In this document: one piece after another, positions 43,156 to 51,775 of the stretch
Layout of the letters: every line of letters begins with the position of its first letter
Numbering within the stretch: position 1 is the first letter of the stretch
From: Gammaproteobacteria bacterium
GTDB taxonomy: Bacteria > Pseudomonadota > Gammaproteobacteria > Enterobacterales > Alteromonadaceae
Reading direction: 5' to 3'
Length of the DNA: 64,000 nt
Assembly: GCA_017302255.1 (NCBI GenBank)
Contig: JAFLDV010000009.1
Location: forward strand, 52,417-116,416
Made by a program: the position numbers and the translations under genes
Notes under the pieces: generated by a model
Told to the model about the DNA's origin: nothing
The model's input: only the letters and a program-made list of their open reading frames with translations
The model's database searches: none

Positions 43156-45087
43156 TTATGCGCTGGTCGACGCGCGTTGTGGGACTGCTGGAATTTCCAA
43201 TAAGAAGGCAAATGCTTGAAGTAACAGCTGTTCTTCATCGCTGATTTGCGCATCGGCATGAATTGCTGCTTGCAACATTTGCCAAATTTGTCGTTTTAAA
43301 AGTGGACCACAATTCAATAAATGCGGCAATGCCGCAGTTAAATCAGCATAACTCGCATGTGGATTGGCCGTGCCTTCTGGTAAATTCAGGGCCGCTAAGC
43401 CAGCAAGCCAAGCTAGTTGTTTACGATTCTGTCCGGTTGATTCTGCATTGGCACTAGAGTGTGCGTGAGCACTAGTAACGCTCAATAAGCATAAAATTTC
43501 GCTTTGGCGTTTTGCCATTGACTCAGTTCGGGCGGCTGACGACACTGCCACCCAATGCCATTGCACGCCAACACAATGCAATAGCCAGCTTTGCACTATC
43601 CATTCATACAAATCTTGCTGGTTATCCACTTGGACTAAATCATGCACTAGTTGTTGAAAGATACGGAACTGACTGGCTGTTTGTTCTTTGAGTGTTGGGA
43701 TCGCCAGCTGCAACAAACTGAGTTGTTGCTGTCGATTAAGTTGCATGACCCGATCCGATAACCGGTCAACATTAGCAACTAGGTCTGCGTTACCAAGCTC
43801 GCGGATCAAAAACATTTGCCGAGCAAGGTATTCTGGTTGCAATAGCGTTGAAAGGTAAATTGCTGATGCAGAAGAGAAATGCTGGCAATTGGTCAATAAA
43901 AATTTGGGTAAGCTCGCGAGAGATTGTGGTTCTACGACTGCGCCATGATTGTTTTGCGTTAACAATGTTGAAATAGCAACCGAGGAAGCCAATGCTGTGT
44001 CAAAAGCATTGTCGGTATTTTCTGCAGTGGCTTGGGTCTTTTTAGTTGTTTTGGCCACAGCAAATCGACCATCCCAACTCGGATCTATTCGTTTGATCCG
44101 ATCATTAAGCGGTGGATGGGTAGAAAACATTCCTAAGAAATGGGAAATTGCCGATGAGAAAAACATGTGGCTAGCACTTTCTGCACCACTGGTTTTCAAC
44201 TCGCCATGTTGGCTATACACCGCAATTTTTTTCAGTGCATCAGCGATGCCATGTGGGTTCCGAGTAAATTGCACCGCGCTAGCATCCGCTAAAAACTCGC
44301 GTTGGCGGCTAACTGCAGCTTTAATCAAGTTGCCAAAGAACACCCCAAGCCCGCCGATAATCAACAGCGCTAAACCAATCAATGGCAGTGGGTTTGATTT
44401 CCCGTCATTGGAGTTGCTGATACGCACACCTCTGGTGTGCTCTAGGATAAATCGACCCGCGTCGGCGATACATAAAATGCCATAAAGCCACGCCATCAGT
44501 CGGATATTCAATCGCATATCGCCATTAAGAATATGGCTAAATTCATGAGCAACAACGCCTTGGAGTTCTTCGCGATTGAGTTGTTCGATACAGCCCGCAG
44601 TCACCCCAATCACCGCGTCTGCCGGCGAATAACCAGCAGCAAAAGCATTGATTGCTGATTCGGGTAATACATAAACAGGCGGCATTGGCACATTGGACGC
44701 CAAGGCCATTTCCGCAACGACGTTTAACAACACACGTTGTTGTGCTGTGGCATTACTATAAGTAACCCGCTCACCGCCTAAACTCTCGGCCACGGCACGA
44801 CCACCATCACGCAGTGATACCCACTTTAACGTGACCATCAGGGTAATGCCGCCGAGCACGGCAGTTGTTGTCAGCACTATGGCTTTACTTGGTAGTAAAT
44901 ACCAAGGGAAAGCGCCTTTTTGCTGGTAAGCAAAACGAATACTCTCCACTTCAATTAGATTAAAACCGATACAAACTGCCAAATTGGTTAATAACACCAG
45001 CAGTACGACCGCAATCGCAAACAGAAAAACTAAAAGCCCAGTATTACGCCGGGCTTTGTCTTGTTCACCAAAAAAATCTATTGCCAT
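43156..45087 (-). CDS. M48 family metallopeptidase with TerB-like C-terminal region
   Basis: The 643 residues begin with two membrane helices (about 15-40 and 68-88). The zinc peptidase domain has VVAHEFSHILNGDMRLN (HEFSH near 179) and a third ligand in SRQREFLADASAVQFTRN, with a pair of helices between them (GLALLIIGGLGVFFGNLIKAA). The C-terminal half (about 340-643) is helical and ends with IWQMLQAAIHADAQISDEEQLLLQAFAFLLEIPAVP, like a TerB domain. HtpX-like enzymes degrade damaged membrane proteins; the tail is an addition relative to HtpX (about 290 residues). It follows LemA by 6 bases and forms the known LemA-M48 pair. Confidence 0.9.
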   Translation of the reverse strand: MAIDFFGEQDKARRNTGLLVFLFAIAVVLLVLLTNLAVCIGFNLIEVESIRFAYQQKGAFPWYLLPSKAIVLTTTAVLGGITLMVTLKWVSLRDGGRAVAESLGGERVTYSNATAQQRVLLNVVAEMALASNVPMPPVYVLPESAINAFAAGYSPADAVIGVTAGCIEQLNREELQGVVAHEFSHILNGDMRLNIRLMAWLYGILCIADAGRFILEHTRGVRISNSNDGKSNPLPLIGLALLIIGGLGVFFGNLIKAAVSRQREFLADASAVQFTRNPHGIADALKKIAVYSQHGELKTSGAESASHMFFSSAISHFLGMFSTHPPLNDRIKRIDPSWDGRFAVAKTTKKTQATAENTDNAFDTALASSVAISTLLTQNNHGAVVEPQSLASLPKFLLTNCQHFSSASAIYLSTLLQPEYLARQMFLIRELGNADLVANVDRLSDRVMQLNRQQQLSLLQLAIPTLKEQTASQFRIFQQLVHDLVQVDNQQDLYEWIVQSWLLHCVGVQWHWVAVSSAARTESMAKRQSEILCLLSVTSAHAHSSANAESTGQNRKQLAWLAGLAALNLPEGTANPHASYADLTAALPHLLNCGPLLKRQIWQMLQAAIHADAQISDEEQLLLQAFAFLLEIPAVPQRASTSA

Positions 45088-45093
45088 TTAAGG

Positions 45094-45684
45094 TTAAAAA
45101 CTCACTTTGGGCGCAGCTTGGAATGCGGCACTGTCGGCAAATTCCATCAATTTGGCATCTTGCTGATGACCAAACATGCCAGCGAAAATTACTGGAGGAA
45201 AACTTTGTTTATAACTGTTGTATTCAGTGACAGCATCGTTAAAAGCTTGGCGGGCAAAAGCTAAGCGGTTTTCAGTTGTCGCTAACTCTTCTGAGACCTG
45301 CAGCATGTTTTCATTTGCTTTGAGGTCTGGGTAAGCTTCCATCACCACACTGAGGCGATTCATCGCACCATGCAATGCAGTTTCTGCACCACTCAATTCG
45401 TTCATCGCACTTGCGTCGCCAGGGTTGTTTGACGCCAGTTTCAAGCCAGAAATTGCCGTGTTACGCGCAGCAATTACTGCTTCTAAAGTTTCACGCTCGT
45501 GTTTTAAATAGCCTTTTGCGGTTTCCACCAAATTAGGGATCAGGTCGTAACGGCGCTTTAATTGCACTTCAATTTGGGCAAATGCGTTCTGATAGCGATT
45601 CTTCAGCGCAACTAATTTGTTAAAAATACCGATGACGACAAATACAAGTAAGGCAAGAATTGCGAGGGTGATTAAACTGGCCAT
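45094..45684 (-). CDS. lemA: LemA family protein
   Basis: The 196-residue protein has one N-terminal membrane helix (ITLAILALLVFVVIGIFNKLV) and the LemA core: LKNRYQNAFAQIEVQLKRRYDLIPNLVETAKGYLKHERETLEAVIAARN (a helical segment), then LSGAETALHGAMNRLSVVMEAYPDLKANENMLQVSEELATTENRLAFARQAFNDAVTEYNSYKQSFP. It starts at the ATG at 45684, which has CGGAG upstream; a longer frame from 45726 has no site. It is the first gene of a LemA-M48 operon. LemA proteins are anchored in the membrane; their exact role is unknown. Confidence 0.94.
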   Translation of the reverse strand: MASLITLAILALLVFVVIGIFNKLVALKNRYQNAFAQIEVQLKRRYDLIPNLVETAKGYLKHERETLEAVIAARNTAISGLKLASNNPGDASAMNELSGAETALHGAMNRLSVVMEAYPDLKANENMLQVSEELATTENRLAFARQAFNDAVTEYNSYKQSFPPVIFAGMFGHQQDAKLMEFADSAAFQAAPKVSF

Positions 45685-45887
45685 TCCAAAACTCCGTTGG
45701 TTCATTGATTGATACATTGGTAACAATAAATTAATAGCTTGTCCAGCAATTCGCTAAATTTTAGCGCTGTTAAACGAAAAAACATTTGGCAAATTGCGAT
45801 GGCTCGTTCGGAAGTTGGCTGCAAAGAAACTCACTTTCCGTTAGTATGACAAGGTCTACTGGCATCCAGAATATAAGTGAGTATGAG

Positions 45888-46211
45888 ATGAGTGAGTTTA
45901 AACGCATTTCGATTAGCCAAGCGCTAGAGAAGATCAACCAAGGCCAAGCTGTCGTTGCCGATATTCGCGATGAACAAAGTTTTCAAGGTGGCCACATTGC
46001 GGGTGCCTACCATCTAACCAATGGCACCTTAAATGGTTTTTTGCAGCAGACTGATTTTGCCACGCCGGTGATTGTGGTTTGTTATCACGGCAACTCAAGC
46101 CAAGGTGCTGCACAGTACTTAACCCAGCAAGGCTTCGATGAAGTTTATAGCATGGATGGTGGTTTTGAAGGTTGGCGGCACAACCACCCGTTTGTCCAAG
46201 GTGGCGAGTAA
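45888..46211 (+). CDS. glpE: Thiosulfate sulfurtransferase GlpE
   Basis: The 107-residue single-domain rhodanese matches Glp[41 protein letters not shown], then the active-site loop [16 protein letters not shown] with catalytic Cys65, and [13 protein letters not shown]. It transfers sulfur from thiosulfate to a thiol or cyanide acceptor. The longest frame starts at a position upstream without a family-like sequence; the ATG at 45888 gives the known N-terminus. It is followed 24 bases later by glpG, as in enterobacteria, but glpR does not follow. Confidence 0.95.
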   Translation: MSEFKRISISQALEKINQGQAVVADIRDEQSFQGGHIAGAYHLTNGTLNGFLQQTDFATPVIVVCYHGNSSQGAAQYLTQQGFDEVYSMDGGFEGWRHNHPFVQGGE

Positions 46212-46235
46212 TATGCTGTATCGGCGTTTGAGTTA

Positions 46236-47066
46236 ATGATCGCAATCGCTCAATTTACCAATCGCCGCGACGCGCAGATTTTTGCTGATTATTGCGAAGC
46301 AAAAGGATGGCAAGTCAAAGTTGAGCCTCTCGGTGATGACAAGGCTGTTTTGTACGTCTCGGCGCCCATTTTGCATTTAGTGCATGAAGAAGTTCTGCAC
46401 TTTCAGCAACATCCTACCGATCCACGCTACCAAGCGGCCGCATGGCAATTGGCGGTGCCGAAGGATTTAAAACTACCGAAAAGTATAACTCCTTTATTTC
46501 GCCGGATTTGGCAAGGAACCGGACCGCTCACTGTACTCGTGGTTGCAGTTTGTACGTTGCTGTTTGTGCTATTGCAGATTTTTCCACAGCAGCTGCTAAA
46601 CGAATTAATGGCACCTGCTGAGGCGGATAACAGCTGGTTTAGTTTGCGCTGGTTGACGCCTGCATTTTTGCATTTCTCCATCGAGCATTTGGCTTTTAAT
46701 CTACTTGCGTGGATGATTTATGCTGGCCGCATGGAACGTCAATTGGGTAGTCAGTTTTTGCTTGGGTTTTTAGTAGTGACTGCCGTCACCTCCAATCTGC
46801 TGCAATGGTTGGCGACCGGGCCGAATTTTGGCGGTTTGTCTGGCGTTTGTTTTGCGCTGTTCGGGTTTGCCTGGTTGTATGGGACTCGTTATCCGAAACA
46901 AATCCTACATGCAGAGCGCACTGATTTAGTGGTGTCTTTGATATTTCTGGCGCTAGGTTTTGCCGATATGCTCTGGGTAAATACGGCGAACTATGCTCAT
47001 CTTGGTGGTTTTGTAATTGGCTTGGTGTTGGCACTACTGCCGTTTCCCGCCACCAAGCCTCGGTAA
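46236..47066 (+). CDS. glpG: Rhomboid intramembrane serine protease GlpG
   Basis: The 276-residue protease has an N-terminal cytoplasmic domain (about 1-80) and six membrane helices. Catalytic Ser202 is in GPNFGGLSGVCFALFGF and His255 in TANYAHLGGFVIG. His151 in LHFSIEHLAFN completes the oxyanion region. WLTPAFLHFS before it is the typical WRxxTPxFxH segment. GlpG cleaves transmembrane proteins within the membrane. It is the second gene of the glpE-glpG pair and is followed by a terminator. Residue positions are almost the same as in E. coli GlpG. Confidence 0.97.
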   Translation: MIAIAQFTNRRDAQIFADYCEAKGWQVKVEPLGDDKAVLYVSAPILHLVHEEVLHFQQHPTDPRYQAAAWQLAVPKDLKLPKSITPLFRRIWQGTGPLTVLVVAVCTLLFVLLQIFPQQLLNELMAPAEADNSWFSLRWLTPAFLHFSIEHLAFNLLAWMIYAGRMERQLGSQFLLGFLVVTAVTSNLLQWLATGPNFGGLSGVCFALFGFAWLYGTRYPKQILHAERTDLVVSLIFLALGFADMLWVNTANYAHLGGFVIGLVLALLPFPATKPR

Positions 47067-47100
47067 CAGCAGCTATTAGCAACTAGTGACGTTAGAAATA

Positions 47101-47130
47101 CAAAAGGCAGCTTCGCTGCCTTTTTTGTTC
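47101..47130 (+). terminator. Terminator of glpE-glpG
   Basis: The stem AAAGGCAGC / GCTGCCTTT, with a short TTC loop, is followed by TTTTGTTC. The A run on the other side could also serve the convergent FliL-like gene. Confidence 0.88.
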
Positions 47131-47153
47131 TACTTTAAAGTTCCAACTACGCG

Positions 47154-47567
47154 TTATTGATACAAGTATTTGGTAAATAACACGTCTTGAATCAGCTCGG
47201 CACCAGTCTCTTTTTTCGTGATTTCGTTTAGCTTTTTCAATATTTTAATCCGAACTTCTTCACGGCCGGTCAGCGATTTCACCGTCGCTTCGCCTTCTTT
47301 ACCAAACACGCCAACAATCGCGTCGAGGATCATTGGTTCATGGTGTTCGATCAGCGGCAGGAATTTTTCATCTTTGATCATCAACTCCATGGTGACTCGG
47401 ACATAACCTAAGCTTTTTTGCCCTGCGGTAACGTAGTTAGTGACAATATCAGGGTCAAAACCAAAATAGACCACTTTAGGCTTCGCCGGCGCATCCGCTG
47501 GTGGCGGATCTTCAGCCCAAACACTAGAGCTAACCAGCATCATCAACAGCACACAAATATATTTCAT
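47154..47567 (-). CDS. FliL-like secreted protein
   Basis: The 137 residues start with a signal peptide (MKYICVLLMMLVSSSVWAE) followed by a Pro/Ala linker and a FliL-like domain: VVYFGFDPDIVTNYVTAGQKSLGYVRVTMELMIKD, then HHEPMILDAIVGVFGKEGEATVKSLTGREEVRIKILKKLNEI, which is the conserved FliL helix-turn region. FliL stabilises flagellar stators, but this gene is not in a flagellar operon and its N-terminus looks cleavable rather than anchoring. A start at the ATG at 47567 is preferred, since the longer frame from 47606 would bury the signal peptide. Such stand-alone FliL paralogs occur near ubiCA in related genomes. Confidence 0.85.
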   Translation of the reverse strand: MKYICVLLMMLVSSSVWAEDPPPADAPAKPKVVYFGFDPDIVTNYVTAGQKSLGYVRVTMELMIKDEKFLPLIEHHEPMILDAIVGVFGKEGEATVKSLTGREEVRIKILKKLNEITKKETGAELIQDVLFTKYLYQ

Positions 47568-47876
47568 GGATACCACGCAGAGTCTGAACATTAAATTCGT
47601 TAACAAGTGTACCTGAGTCCGCCCCTGAAGACCATCTTTCGATGGCTAGTCAATTCAGGTTCGCTCTACTTACTCTAGCAATTTTTTAAGCACTGGCAAC
47701 GGCTTGCCAAAAATCTTTTCTAAAGCGCCGTGATACAACTGTGTTCAGCGGAATTTTTGGCGGCCAAGTTTCCTCCTTTCAACAAGTTATTCGCAGTGCC
47801 TTGGCTGGCGCCAACGATTAACAGCAAAGCAAATCCTTGTTATGATGCAATCGATGAATTTATTTAGAAGGTTGCC
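47568..47876. other. Divergent intergenic region between the FliL-like gene and ubiC
   Basis: These 309 bases contain no convincing gene. They must hold the promoters of the FliL-like gene and of ubiCA. I see no clear palindrome; a poorly matched pair of AAGAAA/TTGCCA stretches does not rise above chance. Confidence 0.3.
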
Positions 47877-48410
47877 ATGAGCGCCGAAGTTTCAGAAATT
47901 TGGCAAGCGCGTTGGCTACCGGCATCGGCGTTTGCATTAACGCCTAATGAGCGTGATTGGCTGCTAAACACCGCATCGCTGACGGCGCGCTTAAAAGCTT
48001 TGCCTGGTGATTTCAAGCTGGTACTGCGTTTAGAGCAACCGCTGCTCCTTCCAGAAGCGTTAGCAAAACACTGGTCTTGCGCCGAAGGCGTGGTGCGGGA
48101 AGTCATGTTAAAAGTTGCAAATGTTCCTTGTGTGTACGCGCAAAGTTTCATGCCAATCTCGACAGTACAAGCCTTGACGCCCTTAGCGCAATTAGGTGAA
48201 AAACCGCTTGGTGAGTATATTTTTCAGCAAGAGAGTTTAGAGCGAGGGGACATCGAACTCGCTGAGTTTGCAAACGGCTTTCGATTGCCAGAGCTAGGTG
48301 CACAGGCCGCCATGTTCGGTCGCAGATCTTTGTTTACCCTTAATCATCATCAACTGTTAGTGCAGGAATTATTTCTGCCGGGATTATTTGAATTATGTCG
48401 TGGTACTTAA
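47877..48410 (+). CDS. ubiC: Chorismate lyase
   Basis: UbiC converts chorismate to 4-hydroxybenzoate and pyruvate, the first committed step of ubiquinone synthesis. The 177 residues include [28 protein letters not shown] (with the catalytic-region Arg), [20 protein letters not shown] and [17 protein letters not shown], then [22 protein letters not shown] at the C-terminus, all typical of the family. The gene overlaps ubiA by 16 bases, so the two are translationally coupled. Confidence 0.94.
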   Translation: MSAEVSEIWQARWLPASAFALTPNERDWLLNTASLTARLKALPGDFKLVLRLEQPLLLPEALAKHWSCAEGVVREVMLKVANVPCVYAQSFMPISTVQALTPLAQLGEKPLGEYIFQQESLERGDIELAEFANGFRLPELGAQAAMFGRRSLFTLNHHQLLVQELFLPGLFELCRGT

Positions 48411-49264
48411 CCTCTGCCAATTGGCGGTATTACCTACAGCTGATGCGTTTAGATAAACCAATCGGCATCTATTTATTGTTATGGCCGACTTGGTGGGCGT
48501 TATGGTTAGCCAGTAATGGCATGCCATCAATCAAGATGCTGTTGGTGTTTAGTTTAGGTGTGTTGCTGATGCGATCCGCTGGCTGTGTCATTAATGATTA
48601 TGCGGACCGTAACTTTGATGGCGCTGTAGCGCGTACTCAGCAGCGGCCTTTGGCTGCAGGGCTGGTGCAACCGCGTGAAGCTTTACAGCTTTTTGTAGTG
48701 TTATTGCTGTTAAGTGCCGTATTGCTACTGTTTTTAGACTGGAATACTGCGTTACTCAGCCTTGTTGCGGTAGCGTTAGCAGCAGCTTATCCGTTTATGA
48801 AGCGTTATACCCATCTGCCGCAAGTTGTACTTGGCGCGGCTTTTAGTTGGGGCATGCCGATGTGTTATATGGCAATCCAAGGTGAGTTACCGCTGGTAAT
48901 GTGGCTACTGTACGCCGCGAATTTATGCTGGACAGTGGCTTACGACACTTATTACGCTTTAGTCGATAAAGACGATGACGAGAAAATTGGCGTCAAATCA
49001 ACGGCGCGTCTATTTGGTCGCTATGTGTTTTGGATTATTGGTTTACTTCAGCTGGCATTTCTAGCGTTATTAGAATGGGTTGGCGCTTTATCAGGACTTG
49101 GTTGGCCGTTTTCAGCGGCACTATTAGCCGCGTTGATCCTGTTTTTTTATCAGAACCGGCTGGCACTGCGTGGACGCGACGGTTGCTTCAAAGCATTCTT
49201 GGCCAATCATTATGTCGGATTGGTGTTGTTTATTGGAATTGTTGCTGGTCAAATCTGGCGATAA
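48395..49264 (+). CDS. ubiA: 4-hydroxybenzoate octaprenyltransferase
   Basis: UbiA attaches the polyprenyl chain to 4-hydroxybenzoate in the inner membrane. The 289 residues have about nine membrane helices and the two Asp-rich Mg/prenyl-diphosphate motifs: [23 protein letters not shown] near residue 66 and [22 protein letters not shown] near 188. Next is [22 protein letters not shown] at the N-terminus, also characteristic. It lies directly after ubiC and overlaps it, so the pair supplies successive steps of ubiquinone synthesis. The tandem unknown genes follow 22 bases after its stop. Confidence 0.96.
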   Translation: MSWYLTSANWRYYLQLMRLDKPIGIYLLLWPTWWALWLASNGMPSIKMLLVFSLGVLLMRSAGCVINDYADRNFDGAVARTQQRPLAAGLVQPREALQLFVVLLLLSAVLLLFLDWNTALLSLVAVALAAAYPFMKRYTHLPQVVLGAAFSWGMPMCYMAIQGELPLVMWLLYAANLCWTVAYDTYYALVDKDDDEKIGVKSTARLFGRYVFWIIGLLQLAFLALLEWVGALSGLGWPFSAALLAALILFFYQNRLALRGRDGCFKAFLANHYVGLVLFIGIVAGQIWR

Positions 49265-49286
49265 CAAAAATTAAAAAGGGATTTTT

Positions 49287-50066
49287 ATGTTCGAATTTAC
49301 CCCCGACTACAGCAGTTATAGCACTACCGAACTGCTAAATTCACTGTCTTTGGTGGACCGGGAGCGTTTTGCTGGTCGGTTAGCGGATATTCGTTCAGAG
49401 CTTGCTCGACGTGGGGTTCGTTATGAAGAAACCCGCGAAATGGACGGTGATAAGCCGCGCTATAAGGTCAAGTTATTGAAAACTGTGCCTAGCGAAAATC
49501 TCTCAAAACAATGGCAACAGACTAGCCACGACGTGGAAATCGGTGATGAAGACGAAAAGGAAGCTGAACATTTGGGGGATGCGACCTACTGGCTATTTGC
49601 GTTAGGTTTGTTGTGGTGGTTTTCCAGTTGGAACGACAATTTTCACCCGTCGTTGCTGACAAAATCACTGATGCTGGTATTTATCGGATTGTTTGTGTTT
49701 ATGCTTTTGCCAAAGGTGTTACAGCGCAACAACGAAGATTTAGCGGATCAAGCGCGAAAGACCCTGCTATTAATGGTGGCTATTGGGATAGGCGTTTTGC
49801 CGTTTTCACTCGCCCAATTACATAAGGTTATAGCCGCTTCAACCAAACCAAATGCTACGGTGCTGGAAATCTACAATGGCAATCGTTGGAGCTGTAATGA
49901 GCGTGTATTGTTAGAAATCAATGACGGTCGGATGGTGGAAGTCTGCGGAGTGCCAAGTTACATCTTCGATAGAGTTCGGCCGAACGATCAGGTACAGATT
50001 GAACAGCTGAAATCGGTGTTTGGAATCACTGTCGACAGTGGCAGGATTGCTATCATCGAGAAGTGA
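49287..50066 (+). CDS. Unknown two-helix membrane protein, tandem paralog 1
   Basis: The 259-residue protein has a soluble N-terminal domain (FEFTPDYSSYSTTELLNSLSLVDRERFAGRLADIRSELARRGVRYEE), an acidic linker, two or three membrane helices (about 102-118, 128-148 and 165-185), and a C-terminal beta-rich domain (YNGNRWSCNERVLLEINDGRMVEVCGVPSYIFDRVRPNDQVQIEQ). I recognise no named family. It and the following gene are clear paralogs with the same three-part layout. The Cys in WSC and in VEVC are shared by both. A good ribosome binding site (AAAAAGGGA) lies ahead. It might be transcribed with ubiCA, but the function is unknown. Confidence 0.7.
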   Translation: MFEFTPDYSSYSTTELLNSLSLVDRERFAGRLADIRSELARRGVRYEETREMDGDKPRYKVKLLKTVPSENLSKQWQQTSHDVEIGDEDEKEAEHLGDATYWLFALGLLWWFSSWNDNFHPSLLTKSLMLVFIGLFVFMLLPKVLQRNNEDLADQARKTLLLMVAIGIGVLPFSLAQLHKVIAASTKPNATVLEIYNGNRWSCNERVLLEINDGRMVEVCGVPSYIFDRVRPNDQVQIEQLKSVFGITVDSGRIAIIEK

Positions 50067-50139
50067 AGCGTTGCCAGATTGCTTACTGCAGTTTTGCAAC
50101 GGAGCAACCATCAGCAAGTCCGTTTAAATAAAGAGTGCC

Positions 50140-50913
50140 ATGGCTGAATTTACTCCTGACTACACAACTTACAGCACCTGCGATTTACTGAACGCTTTGG
50201 CTCTGCTGGATCGTGAGTGTTTTAGGGAGCGGCTAGTCCAAATTCGCGCTGAATTGAAATTACGCGGTGTGAATTATGTGGAAACTCCTAAAATTGTCGA
50301 AGGTATTACGCGTTATCATGTGCAAATAATTGCCGAGCCATCTCCTTGTGCACAATCCGCCGAACCAAGTCATGCGATTGAGCAAATGGACAATAGTAAT
50401 GAGATTGCAGCGAAGCTTCGTATACAGCTGGTAGGATTTTTGGGCAGCATGAACCTGTGGTGGATTTTCTATTGGTTTGGAAATTTCAGGTTCTCGATTT
50501 TGGCGCTTCTGCTTATTTTTGTGGTTGTTTGTTTTGCTTTGTGTCGATGGATACCACCAATTTTTAAAAACGTGCATGTCGAATTTGCTCAAAACGCTCG
50601 TAACAAACTGATGATAATGCTCTTTGTTGGTGTAACTTTAATTCCTTTTGCTTTGATGCAAATACATTATTTTACGACTGATTTTGCCAAGCAATCTGCT
50701 GTGGTATTGGACACTTATCACGGTGCAGCATGGAAATGTCGTTCACGGTTGTTGTTGCAGATGAAAGATGATCAGGTGGAAGAGGTATGTCAGGTACCAA
50801 CGCACATTTTGGATAAGCTGAGGCCAAATGATCAAGTGCAAATTATGCAACAGCGTTCTATTTTTGGTGTGAGTACAGAGAAAACTCGCATTTTGTTTTT
50901 ATCAGGCAAATGA
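50140..50913 (+). CDS. Unknown two-helix membrane protein, tandem paralog 2
   Basis: The 257-residue protein aligns with the gene before it over its full length: EFTPDYTTYSTCDLLNALALLDRECFRERLVQIRAELKLRGVNYVET against the equivalent N-terminus, and AWKCRSRLLLQMKDDQVEEVCQVPTHILDKLRPNDQVQIMQQRSIFGVSTEKTRI against the C-terminus. Conservation is highest in these two domains; the linker and membrane parts diverge more (WWIFYWFGNFRFSILALLLIFVVVCFALCRW). The conserved Cys pair suggests a shared disulfide or metal site. It probably arose by local duplication. Function is unknown. Confidence 0.7.
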   Translation: MAEFTPDYTTYSTCDLLNALALLDRECFRERLVQIRAELKLRGVNYVETPKIVEGITRYHVQIIAEPSPCAQSAEPSHAIEQMDNSNEIAAKLRIQLVGFLGSMNLWWIFYWFGNFRFSILALLLIFVVVCFALCRWIPPIFKNVHVEFAQNARNKLMIMLFVGVTLIPFALMQIHYFTTDFAKQSAVVLDTYHGAAWKCRSRLLLQMKDDQVEEVCQVPTHILDKLRPNDQVQIMQQRSIFGVSTEKTRILFLSGK

Positions 50914-50999
50914 TTAACCCGAGGACGCATGAACTCAACCACTGTTCAATGTGTGCCTTTAGTGCAAAACTGCGTGCTGCGGAATCAAATAAGCAGACC

Positions 51000-51024
51000 G
51001 TAAGCAGCAGGGATAGCTGCTTAC
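51000..51024. repeat. Hairpin at the head of a repeat region
   Basis: GTAAGCAGC (51000-51008) pairs perfectly with GCTGCTTAC (51016-51024) around a 7-base loop. It lies just before the 41-bp-period repeats and probably belongs to the same intergenic element. Confidence 0.6.
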
Positions 51025-51046
51025 GAGCCTACATGGAGGTATTCAC

Positions 51047-51165
51047 GGCGTGTCTGCGTTTTGGTACCGCAGCCGCGACTGGGTCAAGGCGTGTCTGCGT
51101 TTTGAAGTCGCAGCTGCGAGAACGTCACGGCGAGTTCATGTTTTGCAGCCGCAGACGGCAAAGCG
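51047..51165. repeat. Three imperfect repeats with a 41-bp period
   Basis: GGCGTGTCTGCGTTTTG starts at 51047 and again at 51088, and a diverged copy (GGCGAGTTCATGTTTTG) starts at 51129; all three are exactly 41 bases apart and each is followed by a GCAGCCGC/GCAGCTGC-type stretch. The spacing is not a multiple of three, so it is not a repeated peptide. Together with the hairpin before it this looks like a dispersed intergenic repeat. Confidence 0.75.
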
Positions 51166-51192
51166 TCGCGGCGGCAAATACGGTGCAGTGAG

Positions 51193-51564
51193 TTATTTCT
51201 GCGAATAAAGTCCAATCATATTGCCTTCGGTATCGATAGCTAGCGAGATAAAACCATATTCACCGATCGACATTTTGGGCCGAGCAACTTGGCCGCCGAA
51301 ACCGACAACTCGCGCTTCTTCAACGGCACAATCTTCACATGCAAAATACACCAGGCTGCTGTTGCCACCGGACGGAATGCCTGGCATACAAACCAAAGAG
51401 CCGCCAGCCCCCGGCGTATTGTCATCCATGCCAAATGCCCACATTTCAATCCCTGGGCTATTTAACTTCTCTAAGCTGACAGCAAAGACCCCTTCGTAAA
51501 ATGCTTTAGCGCGAGGCATATCTTGAACATAGATTTCAAACCAACAAACTGGATTTGTGCGCAT
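51193..51564 (-). CDS. VOC family protein (glyoxalase/bleomycin-resistance fold)
   Basis: The 123-residue protein begins TNPVCWFEIYVQDMPRAKAFYEGVFAV, the usual first beta-alpha unit of the vicinal oxygen chelate fold, and later has SLVYFACEDCAVEEARVVGFGGQVARPKMSIGEYGFISLAIDTEGNMIGLYS, where E and D/N residues of the second unit end each half. The metal ligands cannot be told by eye. It is typical of small PhnB/glyoxalase-like proteins of unknown substrate. It is on the minus strand, divergent from the isochorismatase-type gene. Confidence 0.88.
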   Translation of the reverse strand: MRTNPVCWFEIYVQDMPRAKAFYEGVFAVSLEKLNSPGIEMWAFGMDDNTPGAGGSLVCMPGIPSGGNSSLVYFACEDCAVEEARVVGFGGQVARPKMSIGEYGFISLAIDTEGNMIGLYSQK

Positions 51565-51775
51565 ACATAGCTCCTTGCGGCTACTGTAATTTTGGTGATT
51601 GGCTAGTGCAAAAGTTACTTATGCCAATGCACTAGCTGCGGGTGACTGCACAAATCTAGCTTTTTTTCGATGAGTTGCAAATAGTGCTGGTGCCATGCAT
51701 ATTTCGGCGAAGTCGCGGTTAATGTGCAAAACTAACAAAAGCCCCTGATTACTGGAATCTAAATAGGAGAGTTCT

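Noticed and set aside
50910..51191. Open reading frame of 93 codons across the 41-bp repeats
   Set aside because: The frame crosses repeats with a period that is not a multiple of three, the amino acids show no pattern, and no ribosome binding site precedes it.
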